64,000 bases of DNA, taken from NCBI GenBank assembly GCA_903893795.1, contig CAITNO010000074.1:25966-89965 (forward strand). Reading direction: 5' to 3'. The DNA comes from Candidatus Hydrogenedentota bacterium (lineage in GTDB: Bacteria > Hydrogenedentota > Hydrogenedentia > Hydrogenedentales > CAITNO01). The notes below the pieces were generated by a model, which did not search any database, was not told the origin of the DNA, and was given only the letters and a program-made list of their open reading frames with translations. Positions 43,597-53,092 of the stretch are shown here, one piece after another. The position numbers and the translations under genes are program-made. The stretch's first letter is position 1. Each line of letters starts with the position of its first letter.

Positions 43597-44208
43597 GTGA
43601 CTGTCCCCAATAATCCCAAAAAGGCGGGCCTTTCGGATGCTATTACGCAAATTGGTTGCCTCGGCGCGTTTATCTTCATGGCATTGGGTTTTCTTGTTAC
43701 AACGCTGTACTGCCTTGGCATGGCCGGCTACATAATCGTTGATGGATGGCGAAGCACGGGTTGGGAGTCGGCGCGCGGCACAGTGACGGAAGCCTTCGTA
43801 AGAACAAGTAAATCGCATGGCTCGGGCCGATACGGCGGCGGCGGGTCAACGACGGTGTTTTATGAACCCGTCGTCAGGTACACCTATGAAGTCGGGATGA
43901 AGCAGCACCACGGCAACCATATCTATCTTGTTTCGGGCGAAAACTCAGTGGACCGAAAATGGGCGTATGAGACGATAGATCGATACACGAAAGACAAGTC
44001 CGTTTCAGTCCATTACAACCCTGCGAAACCGGCAGAATCTGCCCTGGAAGTGGGCGTATCGTGGTTGCGAGTACGGCAGATGTGCAGCGGCGCACTGCTC
44101 TGGGGCGTGTGCAGCGCGATTTCGTTTTGGATATTGTATATGTTCATACTCTTTACACTTGAGAAACGAGGGAAACGTCCGCAATTGGATGTAGAGAAGA
44201 CTGGGTAA
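43597..44208 (+). CDS. DUF3592-type membrane protein
   Basis: A 203-residue protein with two membrane segments ('LGAFIFMALGFLVTTLYCLG' and 'ALLWGVCSAISFWILYMFIL') enclosing an extra-membrane beta domain. The domain has the family pattern of DUF3592: 'WESARGTVTEAF', 'YEPVVRYTYEV' and 'SVSVHYNPAKPAESALEVG'. Function is unknown in the family. The start is a GTG with AAAGGA about 10 bases upstream. No neighbour points to a pathway; the 214 bases to the next gene contain nothing recognisable. Confidence 0.65.
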   Translation: MTVPNNPKKAGLSDAITQIGCLGAFIFMALGFLVTTLYCLGMAGYIIVDGWRSTGWESARGTVTEAFVRTSKSHGSGRYGGGGSTTVFYEPVVRYTYEVGMKQHHGNHIYLVSGENSVDRKWAYETIDRYTKDKSVSVHYNPAKPAESALEVGVSWLRVRQMCSGALLWGVCSAISFWILYMFILFTLEKRGKRPQLDVEKTG

Positions 44209-44422
44209 GCAAGGCCTCTCGCAAAACGCCGCTATAAGCCAAAACCTCATACAAGAAGTACACGTAATAAAAACCGCCAGGAAAGCTAGGGCCGCATCCC
44301 CGAACAAGCATGAATCATGAATAATGCGCTTGTCGGAGCGGTGGAAATTGCGAATCCGCAATTACGAACGGGGCGCTGGAATGCCTTCGCGGGCAGGCCC
44401 GGGAGCGCGCGACTGTGGAGGA

Positions 44423-45130
44423 TCACGGGACTGCCGTTGACGGGTGTGGGGCAAACGCGGAAAGCCCTTTCAGCAGCGCAGTGACCGAGGGGGAGTCCCA
44501 CTTGGCCGAACCCTTGTGCTTGAGCACCACATCGCCCGAGGGGCTGAGGATGACGGTGACGGGGGTGCCGCCCTGATAGAGCGCGGGCAGGGCCTTTTTG
44601 TAGGAATAGAGCGGGAATCCGACGCCGTATTGCTTCGCCACAGCGGGCAGGTCGTCAAAGCCGGCAATGGCCACGGCCACGAAGGCCACATCGGACCTGG
44701 CCAGGGACTGGTGCAGTTTGTTGAGCCCGGCCAGTTCGGGCAGGCAGTTGATGCAGGCGGGACTCCAGAAATGGAGAAAGACGGTCTTTCCCTTGAGGCT
44801 TTCCAGGTCGAGGGGCGCGCCGTCCGCCTGTTCCAGCTTGAGGGAATAGTCGCCGGGGAGGCCGGAACCGGGGGCGATGGTTTTGAGCTGCTCCCGTTTC
44901 TTGGCCACCCAGTAGTCCTGCACGGGCTTGAGGTAGCTCAGCGCCACGAGGCCCGCCATCAGGAGGACGAGGCCAAGAACGGTTGCCAGGACGCCCGTGG
45001 CGCAGCCCCAGAGAAAGGGTTTGCGCCGGGAAGGGATAGAAGGGTGAAGGGGAAGGGGTGAAGGGTGAAGAGGGGCGGGAGGCATCTGGTCGGGACTCGA
45101 TGGGGACTGTGTTTCAGGGGACTCGGTCAT
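44423..45130 (-). CDS. Membrane-anchored TlpA-like thioredoxin
   Basis: A 235-residue thiol-disulfide exchange protein that should face the periplasm. An N-terminal Pro/His/Ser-rich stretch ('PPAPLHPSPLPLHPSIPSRR', coded by short tandem repeats) precedes one helix ('GVLATVLGLVLLMAGLVAL'). The thioredoxin fold follows, with active site 'WSPACINCLPEL' (CxxC = CINC) and the cis-Pro region 'GGTPVTVILSPSG'. Such proteins reduce or insert disulfides during cytochrome c maturation or envelope repair. The ATG at 45130 has GGAGGA 9 bases upstream; 14 ORF-track residues before it are dropped. Confidence 0.8.
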   Translation of the reverse strand: MTESPETQSPSSPDQMPPAPLHPSPLPLHPSIPSRRKPFLWGCATGVLATVLGLVLLMAGLVALSYLKPVQDYWVAKKREQLKTIAPGSGLPGDYSLKLEQADGAPLDLESLKGKTVFLHFWSPACINCLPELAGLNKLHQSLARSDVAFVAVAIAGFDDLPAVAKQYGVGFPLYSYKKALPALYQGGTPVTVILSPSGDVVLKHKGSAKWDSPSVTALLKGLSAFAPHPSTAVP

Positions 45131-45169
45131 GGAATCGGTTCCTCCATTCATGCCGGAAAGACAATTGAA

Positions 45170-45376
45170 CATGGATATACAGGATGCACAGGATTAAGAA
45201 CGTGTTGCCGTTTGTGCCGCGCTTTCAGCGCTCCGAACGCCGGGTGGAAACTGTCCACTTGCCATGGCCACCGGTTTCTGTGTTCCATTCTGAATTCTGA
45301 ATTCTGGATTCTATATTCTTCTGCTGGGCCCAACGGCCGCAGCACGCTTTAATCCTGTGCATCCTGTTCATCCATG
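45170..45376. repeat. 28-bp near-perfect inverted repeat around 150 bases
   Basis: The arms at 45170-45197 and 45349-45376 match at 26 of 28 positions and contain CAGGATGCACAGGATTAA. The enclosed part holds a run of ATTCTGAATTCTGAATTCTGG. It is an interspersed palindromic element in the 495-base gap 45131-45625, which otherwise holds only repeat B. Confidence 0.8.
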
Positions 45377-45447
45377 TAAAATTCTCTTATGCCTTGTTCC
45401 GTACTACTATGTCCAAAAATGTTCGCAGAACACGACGATTCCTGTCT

Positions 45448-45494
45448 GGGGCATACACCCCCGGCCCTTCGGGCCACCCCCCTCCAGGGGGGAT
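45448..45494. repeat. Interspersed repeat B, copy 2
   Basis: Second copy of the element at 33656-33705, in the same orientation and nearly identical. It contains the palindromes GGCCCTTCGGGCC and CCCCCCTCCAGGGGGG. Confidence 0.85.
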
Positions 45495-45625
45495 CAGAGG
45501 CAGCACGACTCCGAACCCTATTGGCTGCGGCTCTGCTGCTCCATAATATTCCGTGGTTCAGCTCTTTTCTATGCCTTGGATGCGGCTATCGGCTGTGCCA
45601 GGTTGTCTCATCCTGTCCATTCATG

Positions 45626-46963
45626 TCAAAGGGATTCTTCCTGTTCGGCGTCGCGGCGGTCCAGTTCGGCGAGATATTCCCGGATGCGGGTCTCGTGGCC
45701 CTGCTCCTTGGGGTGATAGTAGGTGCCCCGGGGCACGCCGTATTCCTGGGGCACGTATCCTCCCTCGTAGTCGTGGGCGTAGCGGTAGTCCTCCCCCCGG
45801 CCCAGGCGCTTGGCGCCCTTGTAATGGGTGTCCTGCAGGTGGGCGGGCACCTCGACGGTCTTCTTTTCGCGCACATCCTTGAGCGCGGCGTCGATGGCGA
45901 GGTAGGCGGCGTTGCTCTTGGGGGCGGAGGCGACGTAGGTGGCGGCCTGGGCGAGGATGATGCGCGCCTCGGGCATGCCGATGAACTCGCTGGCCTGGGC
46001 GGCGGCGGTGGCCAACACCAGGGCCATGGGGTCGGCGTTGCCCACGTCCTCGGAGGCCAGGATGCAGATGCGCCGGGCGATAAAGCGGGGCGTTTCGCCG
46101 GACTCGATCATGCGGGCCATCCAGTAGACGGCCGAATCGGGGTTGCTGCCGCGCATGCTTTTGATGAAGGCCGAGGCGGCGTCATAATGCTCGTCGCCCG
46201 AGCCGTCGTAATGGAGCATCTTGCGCTGAATCGACTCGGCGGCCACGTCGGCGGTGATGTGGATGCGGTCCGCCTCGGGCGGGGTGGTGAGCAGGGCGAT
46301 TTCGAGCGCGTTCAGCGCGCGCCGGGCGTCACCCTCGGCATAGCGGGCGATGTGGGCCAGCGCCTCCGGGTCGGCCGCCACCTCCAACTCGGGGAAGCCC
46401 CGTTCCGGGTGGGCCAGCGCCCGCTCCATCAGGGTGACCAGCGCGCCATCGTCCAAACGGCGGAATTCAAATATTTGCGAGCGCGACAGCAGCGGCGCCA
46501 CCACGGAGAAGAAGGGGTTTTCCGTGGTCGCGCCGATAAGCGTGATTTTTCCATTTTCCACGTCCGGCAGCAGCGCGTCCTGCTGGGCCCGGTTGAAGCG
46601 GTGGATTTCGTCCACAAAGACAATAGTCTTGCGGCTGTCATGGATGCGCCGTTCATGGGCGGCGGCGATGAGTTCGCGCAGGTCCTTGACCCCGGCGGTG
46701 ACGGCGTTGAGCGGGGCGAAGACCGAACTGGTGCGCATGGCGATAAGCCGGGCGAGGGCGGTTTTCCCCGAACCGGGCGGGCCGTAGAGGATCAGCGAGG
46801 TGACCCGGTCGGCCTCGATAGCCCGGCGGAGAATCTTGCCCGGACCCAGGATATGCTCCTGGCCGACGATGTCGTCCAGCGTGCGCGGCGCCACGCGCCG
46901 GGCCAGCGGCGCCTCGCGGCGGATGCGGTCGGCGGCGGCATGTTCAAAGAGATTGTCCGTCAT
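45626..46963 (-). CDS. rarA: Replication-associated recombination protein RarA
   Basis: A clamp-loader-like AAA+ ATPase (RarA/MgsA/WRNIP1) that works at stalled replication forks. It has 445 residues. The Walker A motif is 'YGPPGSGKTALARLIA', Walker B 'VFVDEIHRFNRAQQDALL', and 'GATTENPFFSV' is the sensor block. The C-terminal tetramerisation domain includes 'SAFIKSMRGSNPDSAVYWMA' and 'ASEDVGNADPMAL', both typical. The ATG at 46963 starts 'MTDNLFEHAAADRIRREAPL'; the 400 residues ahead of it in the ORF track are antisense to the glycosyltransferase. No ribosome site is visible. Confidence 0.95.
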   Translation of the reverse strand: MTDNLFEHAAADRIRREAPLARRVAPRTLDDIVGQEHILGPGKILRRAIEADRVTSLILYGPPGSGKTALARLIAMRTSSVFAPLNAVTAGVKDLRELIAAAHERRIHDSRKTIVFVDEIHRFNRAQQDALLPDVENGKITLIGATTENPFFSVVAPLLSRSQIFEFRRLDDGALVTLMERALAHPERGFPELEVAADPEALAHIARYAEGDARRALNALEIALLTTPPEADRIHITADVAAESIQRKMLHYDGSGDEHYDAASAFIKSMRGSNPDSAVYWMARMIESGETPRFIARRICILASEDVGNADPMALVLATAAAQASEFIGMPEARIILAQAATYVASAPKSNAAYLAIDAALKDVREKKTVEVPAHLQDTHYKGAKRLGRGEDYRYAHDYEGGYVPQEYGVPRGTYYHPKEQGHETRIREYLAELDRRDAEQEESL

Positions 46964-47194
46964 GGGGAGGATTGTAGTCGCGCAGGGTTCGGCGCGGCAA
47001 GGTAAAGATGGGACGGAGGGGGTCAGCGGCGAAACGGGTAATGGGGCGGGCATCAGGGGGGCGGCCAATCGGGAGAGACCCTGTGCCCGGGAAAGGGCGC
47101 CCGCTGCGTTGCCTCGGATGCCCTGAAATGGCCATCGGCAGGGCACTCTCCCGCCGATTTTTTCCCCGCACGGCCGATGGAGTACAATCGGCCC

Positions 47195-48163
47195 ATGCAG
47201 GTAGTCTTCGTCATACCGGTCTTCAACGAGCAGGAAACCATCGCGCCGCTTGCCGAGGGCATCATCGCGCAGATGGGCGCGCGTTCGCACCGCATCATCT
47301 TTGTGAATGACGGCAGCACCGACGACTCGTGGGCGCGCATTGTCAAACTGCGCGAGAAGCACCCCAACATCGACGCCATACGGCTGCGCCGCAATTTCGG
47401 CAAGACCATCGCGCTCACCGTGGGTTTTGCCCACGCCCAGGGCGGCATCATCGTCACGATGGACGCCGACCTGCAGGATGATCCCCGCGAGATCCCGCGC
47501 ATGCTGGTCCCCATCGAGGAGGGCGGCTACGACGTGGTCTGCGGCTGGAAACACCGGCGCCACGACCCCTGGCACAAGACCATTCCGTCGCGCATCTACA
47601 ACGCCTGGATCGCGCGCACCTTCAAGCTGCCGATCCACGATGTGAACACCGGTTTCAAGGCCATGCGCAACACGGCCGTGTGCGGCATGCCTCTCTACGG
47701 CGACATGCACCGGCTTATCCCCGTCTTTGCGGCGAGCCTCGGGTTCCGCGTCACCGAGATCCCCGTGGCGCACCAGCCCCGGCGTTTCGGCAAGTCCAAA
47801 TACGGCTTTGACCGCTTTGGACGGGGCGCGCTGGACACCATCACCGCGGCCTTTCTGACCAAGTACGGCGACGCGCCGGGACAGTATTTCGGCCGCATGA
47901 TTCTCTTTTGCGGGGCCATGATTGTGGCCGTGCTGCTTGCGGCCGTGGTCGCCTCCCTGCTCGTTACCTTCTTCCTCAGCAGCGCCAACTACGGCGAACA
48001 GCTCGCCATGACCGCCATCATTCTGCTCATGATGCTCATGAGCCTCGTCATCGTCTGCGTCGGCACTGTCGGCGTTGGTCTCGGCTTTGTCGCCGAACTG
48101 CTCCTGCGCCGCACCCCCGCCCCCGACCCCAACCGCTACATCGCCGAAAAGCACGTCGGGTAG
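47195..48163 (+). CDS. DPM1/GtrB-like polyprenyl-phosphate glycosyltransferase
   Basis: A GT2 enzyme of about 322 residues that would load a sugar onto a polyprenyl phosphate on the cytoplasmic side of the membrane. Seen are 'VIPVFNEQETI', 'FVNDGSTDDSW', the DxD block 'MDADLQDDP', 'NTGFKAMR' and 'RRFGKSKYG', followed by two C-terminal membrane helices that anchor it (GtrB/DPM1 subfamily). The ATG at 47195 begins the family core; an in-frame ATG at 47177 adds six residues. It could supply donors for GT39-like transferases such as 9670-11241. It is divergent from rarA and convergent with the SUMF1-like gene. Confidence 0.85.
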   Translation: MQVVFVIPVFNEQETIAPLAEGIIAQMGARSHRIIFVNDGSTDDSWARIVKLREKHPNIDAIRLRRNFGKTIALTVGFAHAQGGIIVTMDADLQDDPREIPRMLVPIEEGGYDVVCGWKHRRHDPWHKTIPSRIYNAWIARTFKLPIHDVNTGFKAMRNTAVCGMPLYGDMHRLIPVFAASLGFRVTEIPVAHQPRRFGKSKYGFDRFGRGALDTITAAFLTKYGDAPGQYFGRMILFCGAMIVAVLLAAVVASLLVTFFLSSANYGEQLAMTAIILLMMLMSLVIVCVGTVGVGLGFVAELLLRRTPAPDPNRYIAEKHVG

Positions 48164-48324
48164 GCAACCCCCTTGCAGTCACTTTGGCGGGTAGGTGTAT
48201 TCTTTTTCGACGGCGGCCACCCTGCCGCGGCACTTGCTCCCACGACCGAAGACAGATCCCTTGTCGGAAGCCGTGCTTTCGCATCCGAGGCGACGGCGAG
48301 GAAAAGGGTAGACGCCAAGGATAA

Positions 48325-49737
48325 CTACGGCGTCAGCACCACACGAAAACCATATTGGCCGTCAGTCACGTCCGGCGCGGGATTGACACGGTCTGCAGAG
48401 CGGGCCCACGTGTAAAGTTGGTACCAGGAGCCGCCACGGGCTGTTCGGTTCGAACCCCTGGGCGTATCCACCCAGGCTTGCCCTCCCGTGGGGGCGCCGG
48501 TATAGTCCGGATGATAGTCATCTTCACACCATTCGAACACATTTCCGCTCATGTCATACAGGCCCCAGGCATTTGGAAGCTTCTGGCCCACAATGTGCGC
48601 GTATTGCTCGCCTGCCGACCATGCGTTATCCGCATACCATGCGTAATCGCCGATCATGGAGCCGTTCGGGTCGTCGCCCCAATAGAACCGTGTCGTCGTC
48701 CCCGCCCGGGCCGCATATTCCCGCTCCGCCTCCGAGGGCAGCCGAAATGTCTTGCCAGTATCGCTGTTTACCGCGGTCAAGAACGCCTTCGCGTCGTTCC
48801 AGGACACGAGCGAGGCCGGGCTGCTCCCGTTGGCAAGCTCAAAAGCCTGGCCCGTCCATGGCGAGGTCCCCATCACCGCTTTCCACTGCGATTTGGTGAT
48901 CGAATACTTACCCATCCAGAACCCGGGCAGCGTCACCAGGTGCTGCGGCTGTTCATTGGCGACCCGACCCTGCTCGTTGTCCGGGCTGCCCATGGTAAAC
49001 TCCCCGCTCGGAATCCACTTCAACACCAGCGACACATTGCCCGGCAGCAGCACGGTCTGCGACGCGCCTGCGGAGGGCTCCGCCAGCTTGATGTAGTCAC
49101 TGTACACGGCGGAGTTGTTGCCGGCGCCGTCAAGGTACTGCGCGCGAACGGTGTGATTGCCAAGGCCTGCCGGCAGCGTGTAAGGGCGCGTGGCCTGGGG
49201 CGCTTCCCAGGCGGTCCAGTGCGCGCCGTCATCACTGAAACGCACGCGCGACACGCCCGAACCCGAGCCGTCCGCCCAGGTCAGTCCCAGCGTGACGGAT
49301 CGGCTGTTCGTGGTCGCGGCACCGCTGTTAATGGTGATGCCGCCCGTGGGAGGCGCGGTATCCAGCAGGATGTAGTCGCTGCACACCGCGGAACTGTTGT
49401 TTGCCTTGTCCAGGAACTGGACCCGCACCGTCCTGTGGCCGTCCGGTCCCACCGGCAGGGCGTAGGTGTCAGACGCGGCAAGCGCCTGCCACGCCGTCCA
49501 ATGCGCGCCGTCATCGCTGAAACGCATCCGCGACACGCCCGAGCCCCCGACGCCGTCGCTCCAGGTGAGCGCCAGGAGGACGTTGAGTGTGTTGGTGGCG
49601 CTGCGGTTGTTGTTGATGACGATGGTGCCTGTCGGGGGCGTGGTATCCACGGCGCGGGCGCCCGACGGGGCAAACCCTGCAAGCGCCGCCAACATTAATG
49701 TATAAACAATCCCTTGAGCCTTTAACGTGCTTTTCAT
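48325..49737 (-). CDS. Secreted SUMF1-like protein with two Ig-like repeats, copy 3
   Basis: A 470-residue exported protein with a signal peptide (IVYTLMLAALAGFAPSGARA). Two repeats of about 80 residues each start 'TTPPTGTIVIN' or similar and contain 'RMRFSDDGAHWTAWQ'. A C-terminal FGE/SUMF1-type domain follows ('MGSPDNEQGRVANEQPQHLV', 'FRLPSEAEREYAARAGT', 'MSGNVFEWCEDDY'). The catalytic Cys pair of true formylglycine-generating enzyme is missing: the segment reads 'RGGSWYQLYTWARSADR'. It is thus probably a binding or other SUMF1-fold protein. The ATG at 49737 has GGAG 9 bases upstream. It is the most divergent of three tandem paralogues. Confidence 0.8.
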   Translation of the reverse strand: MKSTLKAQGIVYTLMLAALAGFAPSGARAVDTTPPTGTIVINNNRSATNTLNVLLALTWSDGVGGSGVSRMRFSDDGAHWTAWQALAASDTYALPVGPDGHRTVRVQFLDKANNSSAVCSDYILLDTAPPTGGITINSGAATTNSRSVTLGLTWADGSGSGVSRVRFSDDGAHWTAWEAPQATRPYTLPAGLGNHTVRAQYLDGAGNNSAVYSDYIKLAEPSAGASQTVLLPGNVSLVLKWIPSGEFTMGSPDNEQGRVANEQPQHLVTLPGFWMGKYSITKSQWKAVMGTSPWTGQAFELANGSSPASLVSWNDAKAFLTAVNSDTGKTFRLPSEAEREYAARAGTTTRFYWGDDPNGSMIGDYAWYADNAWSAGEQYAHIVGQKLPNAWGLYDMSGNVFEWCEDDYHPDYTGAPTGGQAWVDTPRGSNRTARGGSWYQLYTWARSADRVNPAPDVTDGQYGFRVVLTP

Positions 49738-50011
49738 GGTATCCACTCCATTGTGCGGCATTCATGCCCGCGTTCACATTCGCCTGACCCGATGACCTGT
49801 AACGGTCGCTCCGTGCGGACTTGTTGCATGAATGTTATACAGATGGTGGGGCGCAAACATCCGTGGAAAGTACGTTCCCTGCTGGATCCCTGCGAAAAAG
49901 ATGCAAAAGGCTCTCGAATGTTTCCCCCGGGAATGCCAATCTTTTTGTTGGGGTCCTGAATCACGGGGCGTATATTTTCGAGAGCGCCAATCAGGAGCAT
50001 TGGTTTTCCCA

Positions 50012-50048
50012 GGCAAAAAGAAGTTCGCCCGCCGGAAGGCGGGCGAAC
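50012..50048 (-). terminator. Intrinsic terminator of SUMF1-like copy 2
   Basis: On the minus strand, GTTCGCCCGCC-TTCC-GGCGGGCGAAC forms a perfect 11-bp stem followed by TTCTTTTTG. It lies 54 bases after the stop of the 50103 gene, and separates it from copy 3 in a 365-base gap that otherwise shows nothing clear. Confidence 0.85.
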
Positions 50049-50102
50049 GAAGGTCAAGAGATGTCCCGTTGCGCCCGCTCGGGACGCAACGGCGAAAAGC
50101 GG

Positions 50103-51512
50103 CTACGGAATCCGCACGACGCGCATGCCGATGGACCAGCCATTGGCTAATGGTCCATACTTAGTGCGGTTTGCAGACCGGAAGGCCCCCACGAGGTCAG
50201 ACAACCCGTAATCATGAGATGCCCGCCGTTCAGCCCTCGGAGAGTCCACCCAGGCACTGCCGTCCGTCGGCGCCCCGCTGTAACTGGAATGCCAGTCGTC
50301 TTCACACCACTCCGCAACGTTGCCGGCCATGTCGTACAGGCCCCACGCATTGGGTTTCTTCTGGCCCACCAAATGCGCGTAATTCTCGCCGACGTCCATC
50401 GTGTTTCCCTTCCACCAGGCATATTGACTTCCCGTCGCATCGCTTCCATCATCACCCCAGTAGTATTGCGTGGTCGTTCCCGCGCGGAGGGCGTATTGGA
50501 ACTGCGCCTCCGAGGGCAGCCGGAAAGTCTTACCGGTACAGGTGTTCAGTGCCGTCAGGATGGTGTGCGCGTCATTCCAATTGATAAACACTGCGGGCGC
50601 ATTCGCGACACCGAGCTCGTTCGGATTCGTGTTCGGCTCATACCCCGTCAGCGCCTGCCTTTGGGCGTTGGTCAGTTCATACTTGCCCATCCAGAAGCCG
50701 CTCAGCGTCACCGTGTGCTGCGGCCATTCCCAGTTCATCGCGTTCGGGTCCGTATCCGGACTGCCCATGACGAAACTCCCCGCCGGGATCCACCTCATCA
50801 CCAGCGGCACACTGCCCGGGAGCATGATCGTCTCCTCGTTCGGGTCCGCCACGAGCTTGATGTAGTCGTTGTACACCGGTGAATAGTTGTTCGCGGCGTC
50901 CAGATATTGCACCCGCACCGTCTGGTAGCCGAGCGTCGCTTTCGGCAGCTTGTAGGCTTTCGTGGCGGTGGGGTACATCCAGTTGGTCCAGGTCGAACCA
51001 TTGTCGCTGAAGCGCATGCGGACCACGCCCGAACCGCCCGCATTGTCGGCAAAGGTCAACCCGAGCGTGACCGACTGCTTCGTCGTGGTCAGGTCGCCCT
51101 TGTTGATGATGATGGCGCCCGTCGGCGCCACCGTGTCCAGCCGGATATAGTCGCTGTAGGTTATGGAGCGGTTGTTGGCCAGGTCGATGAACTGAACCCT
51201 CACCGTCTTGTATCCGTCCCCGGCAGGAAGCTGGTAGGACCGCGACGGTGTCAGGCTCTCATAGGCCGTCCAGGTCGAGCCGTCATTGCTGAAGCGCATC
51301 CGCGCCACGCCCGAGCCGCCCGCATTGTCGGCCCAGGTCATTGCGATGGTCACATTGCGCGAGTTCGTGCACGATTGGTTGCCGTTGATGACAATCGTGC
51401 CCGTCGGGGGCGTCGTGTCTGTCACCGCACGCGCCGCCGGCTGCGGCAGCACCGCAAGCGCCAGCAGCACGGCCGCCAGTGTGAGTCCAAAACCCAAAGA
51501 CTTCTTGTTCAT
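50103..51512 (-). CDS. Secreted SUMF1-like protein with two Ig-like repeats, copy 2
   Basis: 469 residues with the same order as its neighbours. A signal peptide (LTLAAVLLALAVLPQPAARA) is followed by two Ig-like repeats with 'RMRFSNDGSTWTAYESLTPS' and 'RMRFSDNGSTWTNWMYPTAT', then the SUMF1 domain ('MGSPDTDPNAMNWEWPQHTV', 'FRLPSEAQFQYALRAGTTTQ', 'MAGNVAEWCEDDW'). Near the end the usual RGGSW block has changed to 'RASHDYGLSDLVGAFRSANR', so any active site of the FGE type is lost. Upstream of the start is the conserved ACGGAGTGTATGCG. The Ig-like repeats are almost identical to those of copy 1, which indicates recent duplication or gene conversion. Confidence 0.8.
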   Translation of the reverse strand: MNKKSLGFGLTLAAVLLALAVLPQPAARAVTDTTPPTGTIVINGNQSCTNSRNVTIAMTWADNAGGSGVARMRFSNDGSTWTAYESLTPSRSYQLPAGDGYKTVRVQFIDLANNRSITYSDYIRLDTVAPTGAIIINKGDLTTTKQSVTLGLTFADNAGGSGVVRMRFSDNGSTWTNWMYPTATKAYKLPKATLGYQTVRVQYLDAANNYSPVYNDYIKLVADPNEETIMLPGSVPLVMRWIPAGSFVMGSPDTDPNAMNWEWPQHTVTLSGFWMGKYELTNAQRQALTGYEPNTNPNELGVANAPAVFINWNDAHTILTALNTCTGKTFRLPSEAQFQYALRAGTTTQYYWGDDGSDATGSQYAWWKGNTMDVGENYAHLVGQKKPNAWGLYDMAGNVAEWCEDDWHSSYSGAPTDGSAWVDSPRAERRASHDYGLSDLVGAFRSANRTKYGPLANGWSIGMRVVRIP

Positions 51513-51561
51513 CGCATACACTCCGTTGTGATTGGCACCGCGCATCATCCCATTCGGCAAA

Positions 51562-51590
51562 GCCACCCCCCGGACAGTTCCGGGGGCGGC
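51562..51590 (-). terminator. Probable terminator of SUMF1-like copy 1
   Basis: A GC-rich hairpin (GCCGCCCCCGGA / TCCGGGGGGTGGC on the minus strand) with one bulge and one mismatch is followed by CTTTG. It closely resembles the hairpin at 56602-56631, including the AGT before it. Confidence 0.6.
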
Positions 51591-51618
51591 ACTAAATTCA
51601 TACTTCAGTCTTCAACAA

Positions 51619-53022
51619 CTACCTGACGAGGCGGAAACCGAAGAAGTAGTGACCGCCGGTATTATTACTGCGGTGCGCAGAACGGGCATAGGTCCAGTCA
51701 CCCGCAAAGCAACCACCATGCAACACGTGGTAACTGCCTGCGGGAGCAGACATCCACGCACTGCCATCGGTCGGCGCGCCCGTGTAGCTGTCATGATAAT
51801 AGTCCTGGCAGTATTCCAGCACATTTCCGCACATGTCGTAGAAGCCCCAGGCATTCGGAAGCTTCAGTCCCACCACATGCGCATACTGGTCGTTTAGACA
51901 ATCATTATAGTACCAGGCGTTGGCGTCAATGATGGAATAGCTCGGGTCGTCGCCCCACCAGAACCGGGTCGTCGTGCCCGCACGGGCGGTGTATTCCGAT
52001 TGCGCCTCGGAGGGCAGGTGAAAGGTTTTGCCTGTCAACGCGTTCAGCGCCGTGACAAAGGACTGTATATCATCCCAGGAAACGCCCACCGCGGGAGAGT
52101 CCAGGTCGGAAGACACGTGGGTATAACTGGTCCAGGGCGTGGTGCCCATGACCGCGTACCACTGCCGCTTGGTCACCTGGAATTTGCCCATCCAGAAGCC
52201 GCTGGCGAACGTCACGGAGTGCTGCGGACCCTCATCGGCGCCGCGCAGAGACTCCGTGACAGGACTGCCCATGGCGAAAGTCCCTGCCGATACCCACTTC
52301 ATCACCAGCGGCACACTGCCCGGGAGCAGGGTAGTCTCCTCGGTGCCGGCGGCGGGTTCTACCAGCTTGATGTAGTCGTTGTACACGGGCGAGTAGTTGT
52401 TCGCGGCGTCCAGGTACTGCACCCGCACGGTCTGGTAGCCGAGGTCGGCTTTCGGCAACTTGTAGGCTTTTGTGGCGGTGGGGTACATCCAGTTGGTCCA
52501 GGTGGAGCCGTTGTCGCTGAAGCGCATGCGCGCCACGCCCGAACCGCCCGCATTGTCGGCATAGGTCAGCCCCAGCGTCACCGACTGCTTCGTCGTGGTC
52601 AAATCACCCTTGTTGATGATGATGGTGCCCGTCGGCGCCACCGTGTCCAGCCGGATGTAATCGCTGTAGGTGATCGAGCGGTTGTTCGCCAGGTCGATAA
52701 ACTGCACCCGCACCGTCTTGTAGCCGTCCCCGGCAGGAAGCTGGTACGACCGCGACGCCGTCAGGCTTTCATAGGCCGTCCAGGTCGAGCCGTCATTGCT
52801 GAAGCGCATGCGGGCCACGCCTGAACCGCCCACCTCGTCGGCCCAAGTCATCGCGATCGTCACATTGCGCGAGTTCGTGCACGATTGGTTGCCGTTGATG
52901 ACAATCGTGCCCGTCGGGGCCGTCGTGTCCGTCACCGCACCCGCGACCGGCTGCGGCATCACCCCAAGCGCCAGCAGCACCGCCGCCAGCATGAGCCCAA
53001 GTCCCAATGATGTCTTTTTCAT
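51619..53022 (-). CDS. Secreted SUMF1-like protein with two Ig-like repeats, copy 1
   Basis: 467 residues. A signal peptide (LMLAAVLLALGVMPQPVAGA) is followed by two Ig-like repeats nearly identical to copy 2, then a SUMF1 domain with 'MGSPVTESLRGADEGPQHSV', 'FHLPSEAQSEYTARAGTTTR' and 'MCGNVLEYCQDYY'. The final block is 'LHGGCFAGDWTYARSAHR', with one Cys but not the spaced pair of formylglycine-generating enzyme. The ATG at 53022 has GGAG 9 bases upstream (AATGGAGTATGCGCT). It is the first gene downstream of the response regulator on the same strand, and its promoter region carries a dyad (53122-53137). Confidence 0.8.
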   Translation of the reverse strand: MKKTSLGLGLMLAAVLLALGVMPQPVAGAVTDTTAPTGTIVINGNQSCTNSRNVTIAMTWADEVGGSGVARMRFSNDGSTWTAYESLTASRSYQLPAGDGYKTVRVQFIDLANNRSITYSDYIRLDTVAPTGTIIINKGDLTTTKQSVTLGLTYADNAGGSGVARMRFSDNGSTWTNWMYPTATKAYKLPKADLGYQTVRVQYLDAANNYSPVYNDYIKLVEPAAGTEETTLLPGSVPLVMKWVSAGTFAMGSPVTESLRGADEGPQHSVTFASGFWMGKFQVTKRQWYAVMGTTPWTSYTHVSSDLDSPAVGVSWDDIQSFVTALNALTGKTFHLPSEAQSEYTARAGTTTRFWWGDDPSYSIIDANAWYYNDCLNDQYAHVVGLKLPNAWGFYDMCGNVLEYCQDYYHDSYTGAPTDGSAWMSAPAGSYHVLHGGCFAGDWTYARSAHRSNNTGGHYFFGFRLVR

Positions 53023-53092
53023 AGCGCATACTCCATTGTGTTTTGGCACCGCACGTCATTCGGCGAACTGACGAGGTCCAACCTCTGTGAGG

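Noticed and set aside
45389-47005. 538-codon open frame on the plus strand
   Set aside because: It is antisense to rarA and keeps open only because of high GC; the translation has no protein-like pattern, while the minus strand encodes complete RarA motifs.
48447-48458. GGTTCGAACCCC, resembling a tRNA T-loop
   Set aside because: It lies inside the SUMF1-like coding sequence, and no acceptor, anticodon or D-stem can be formed around it.
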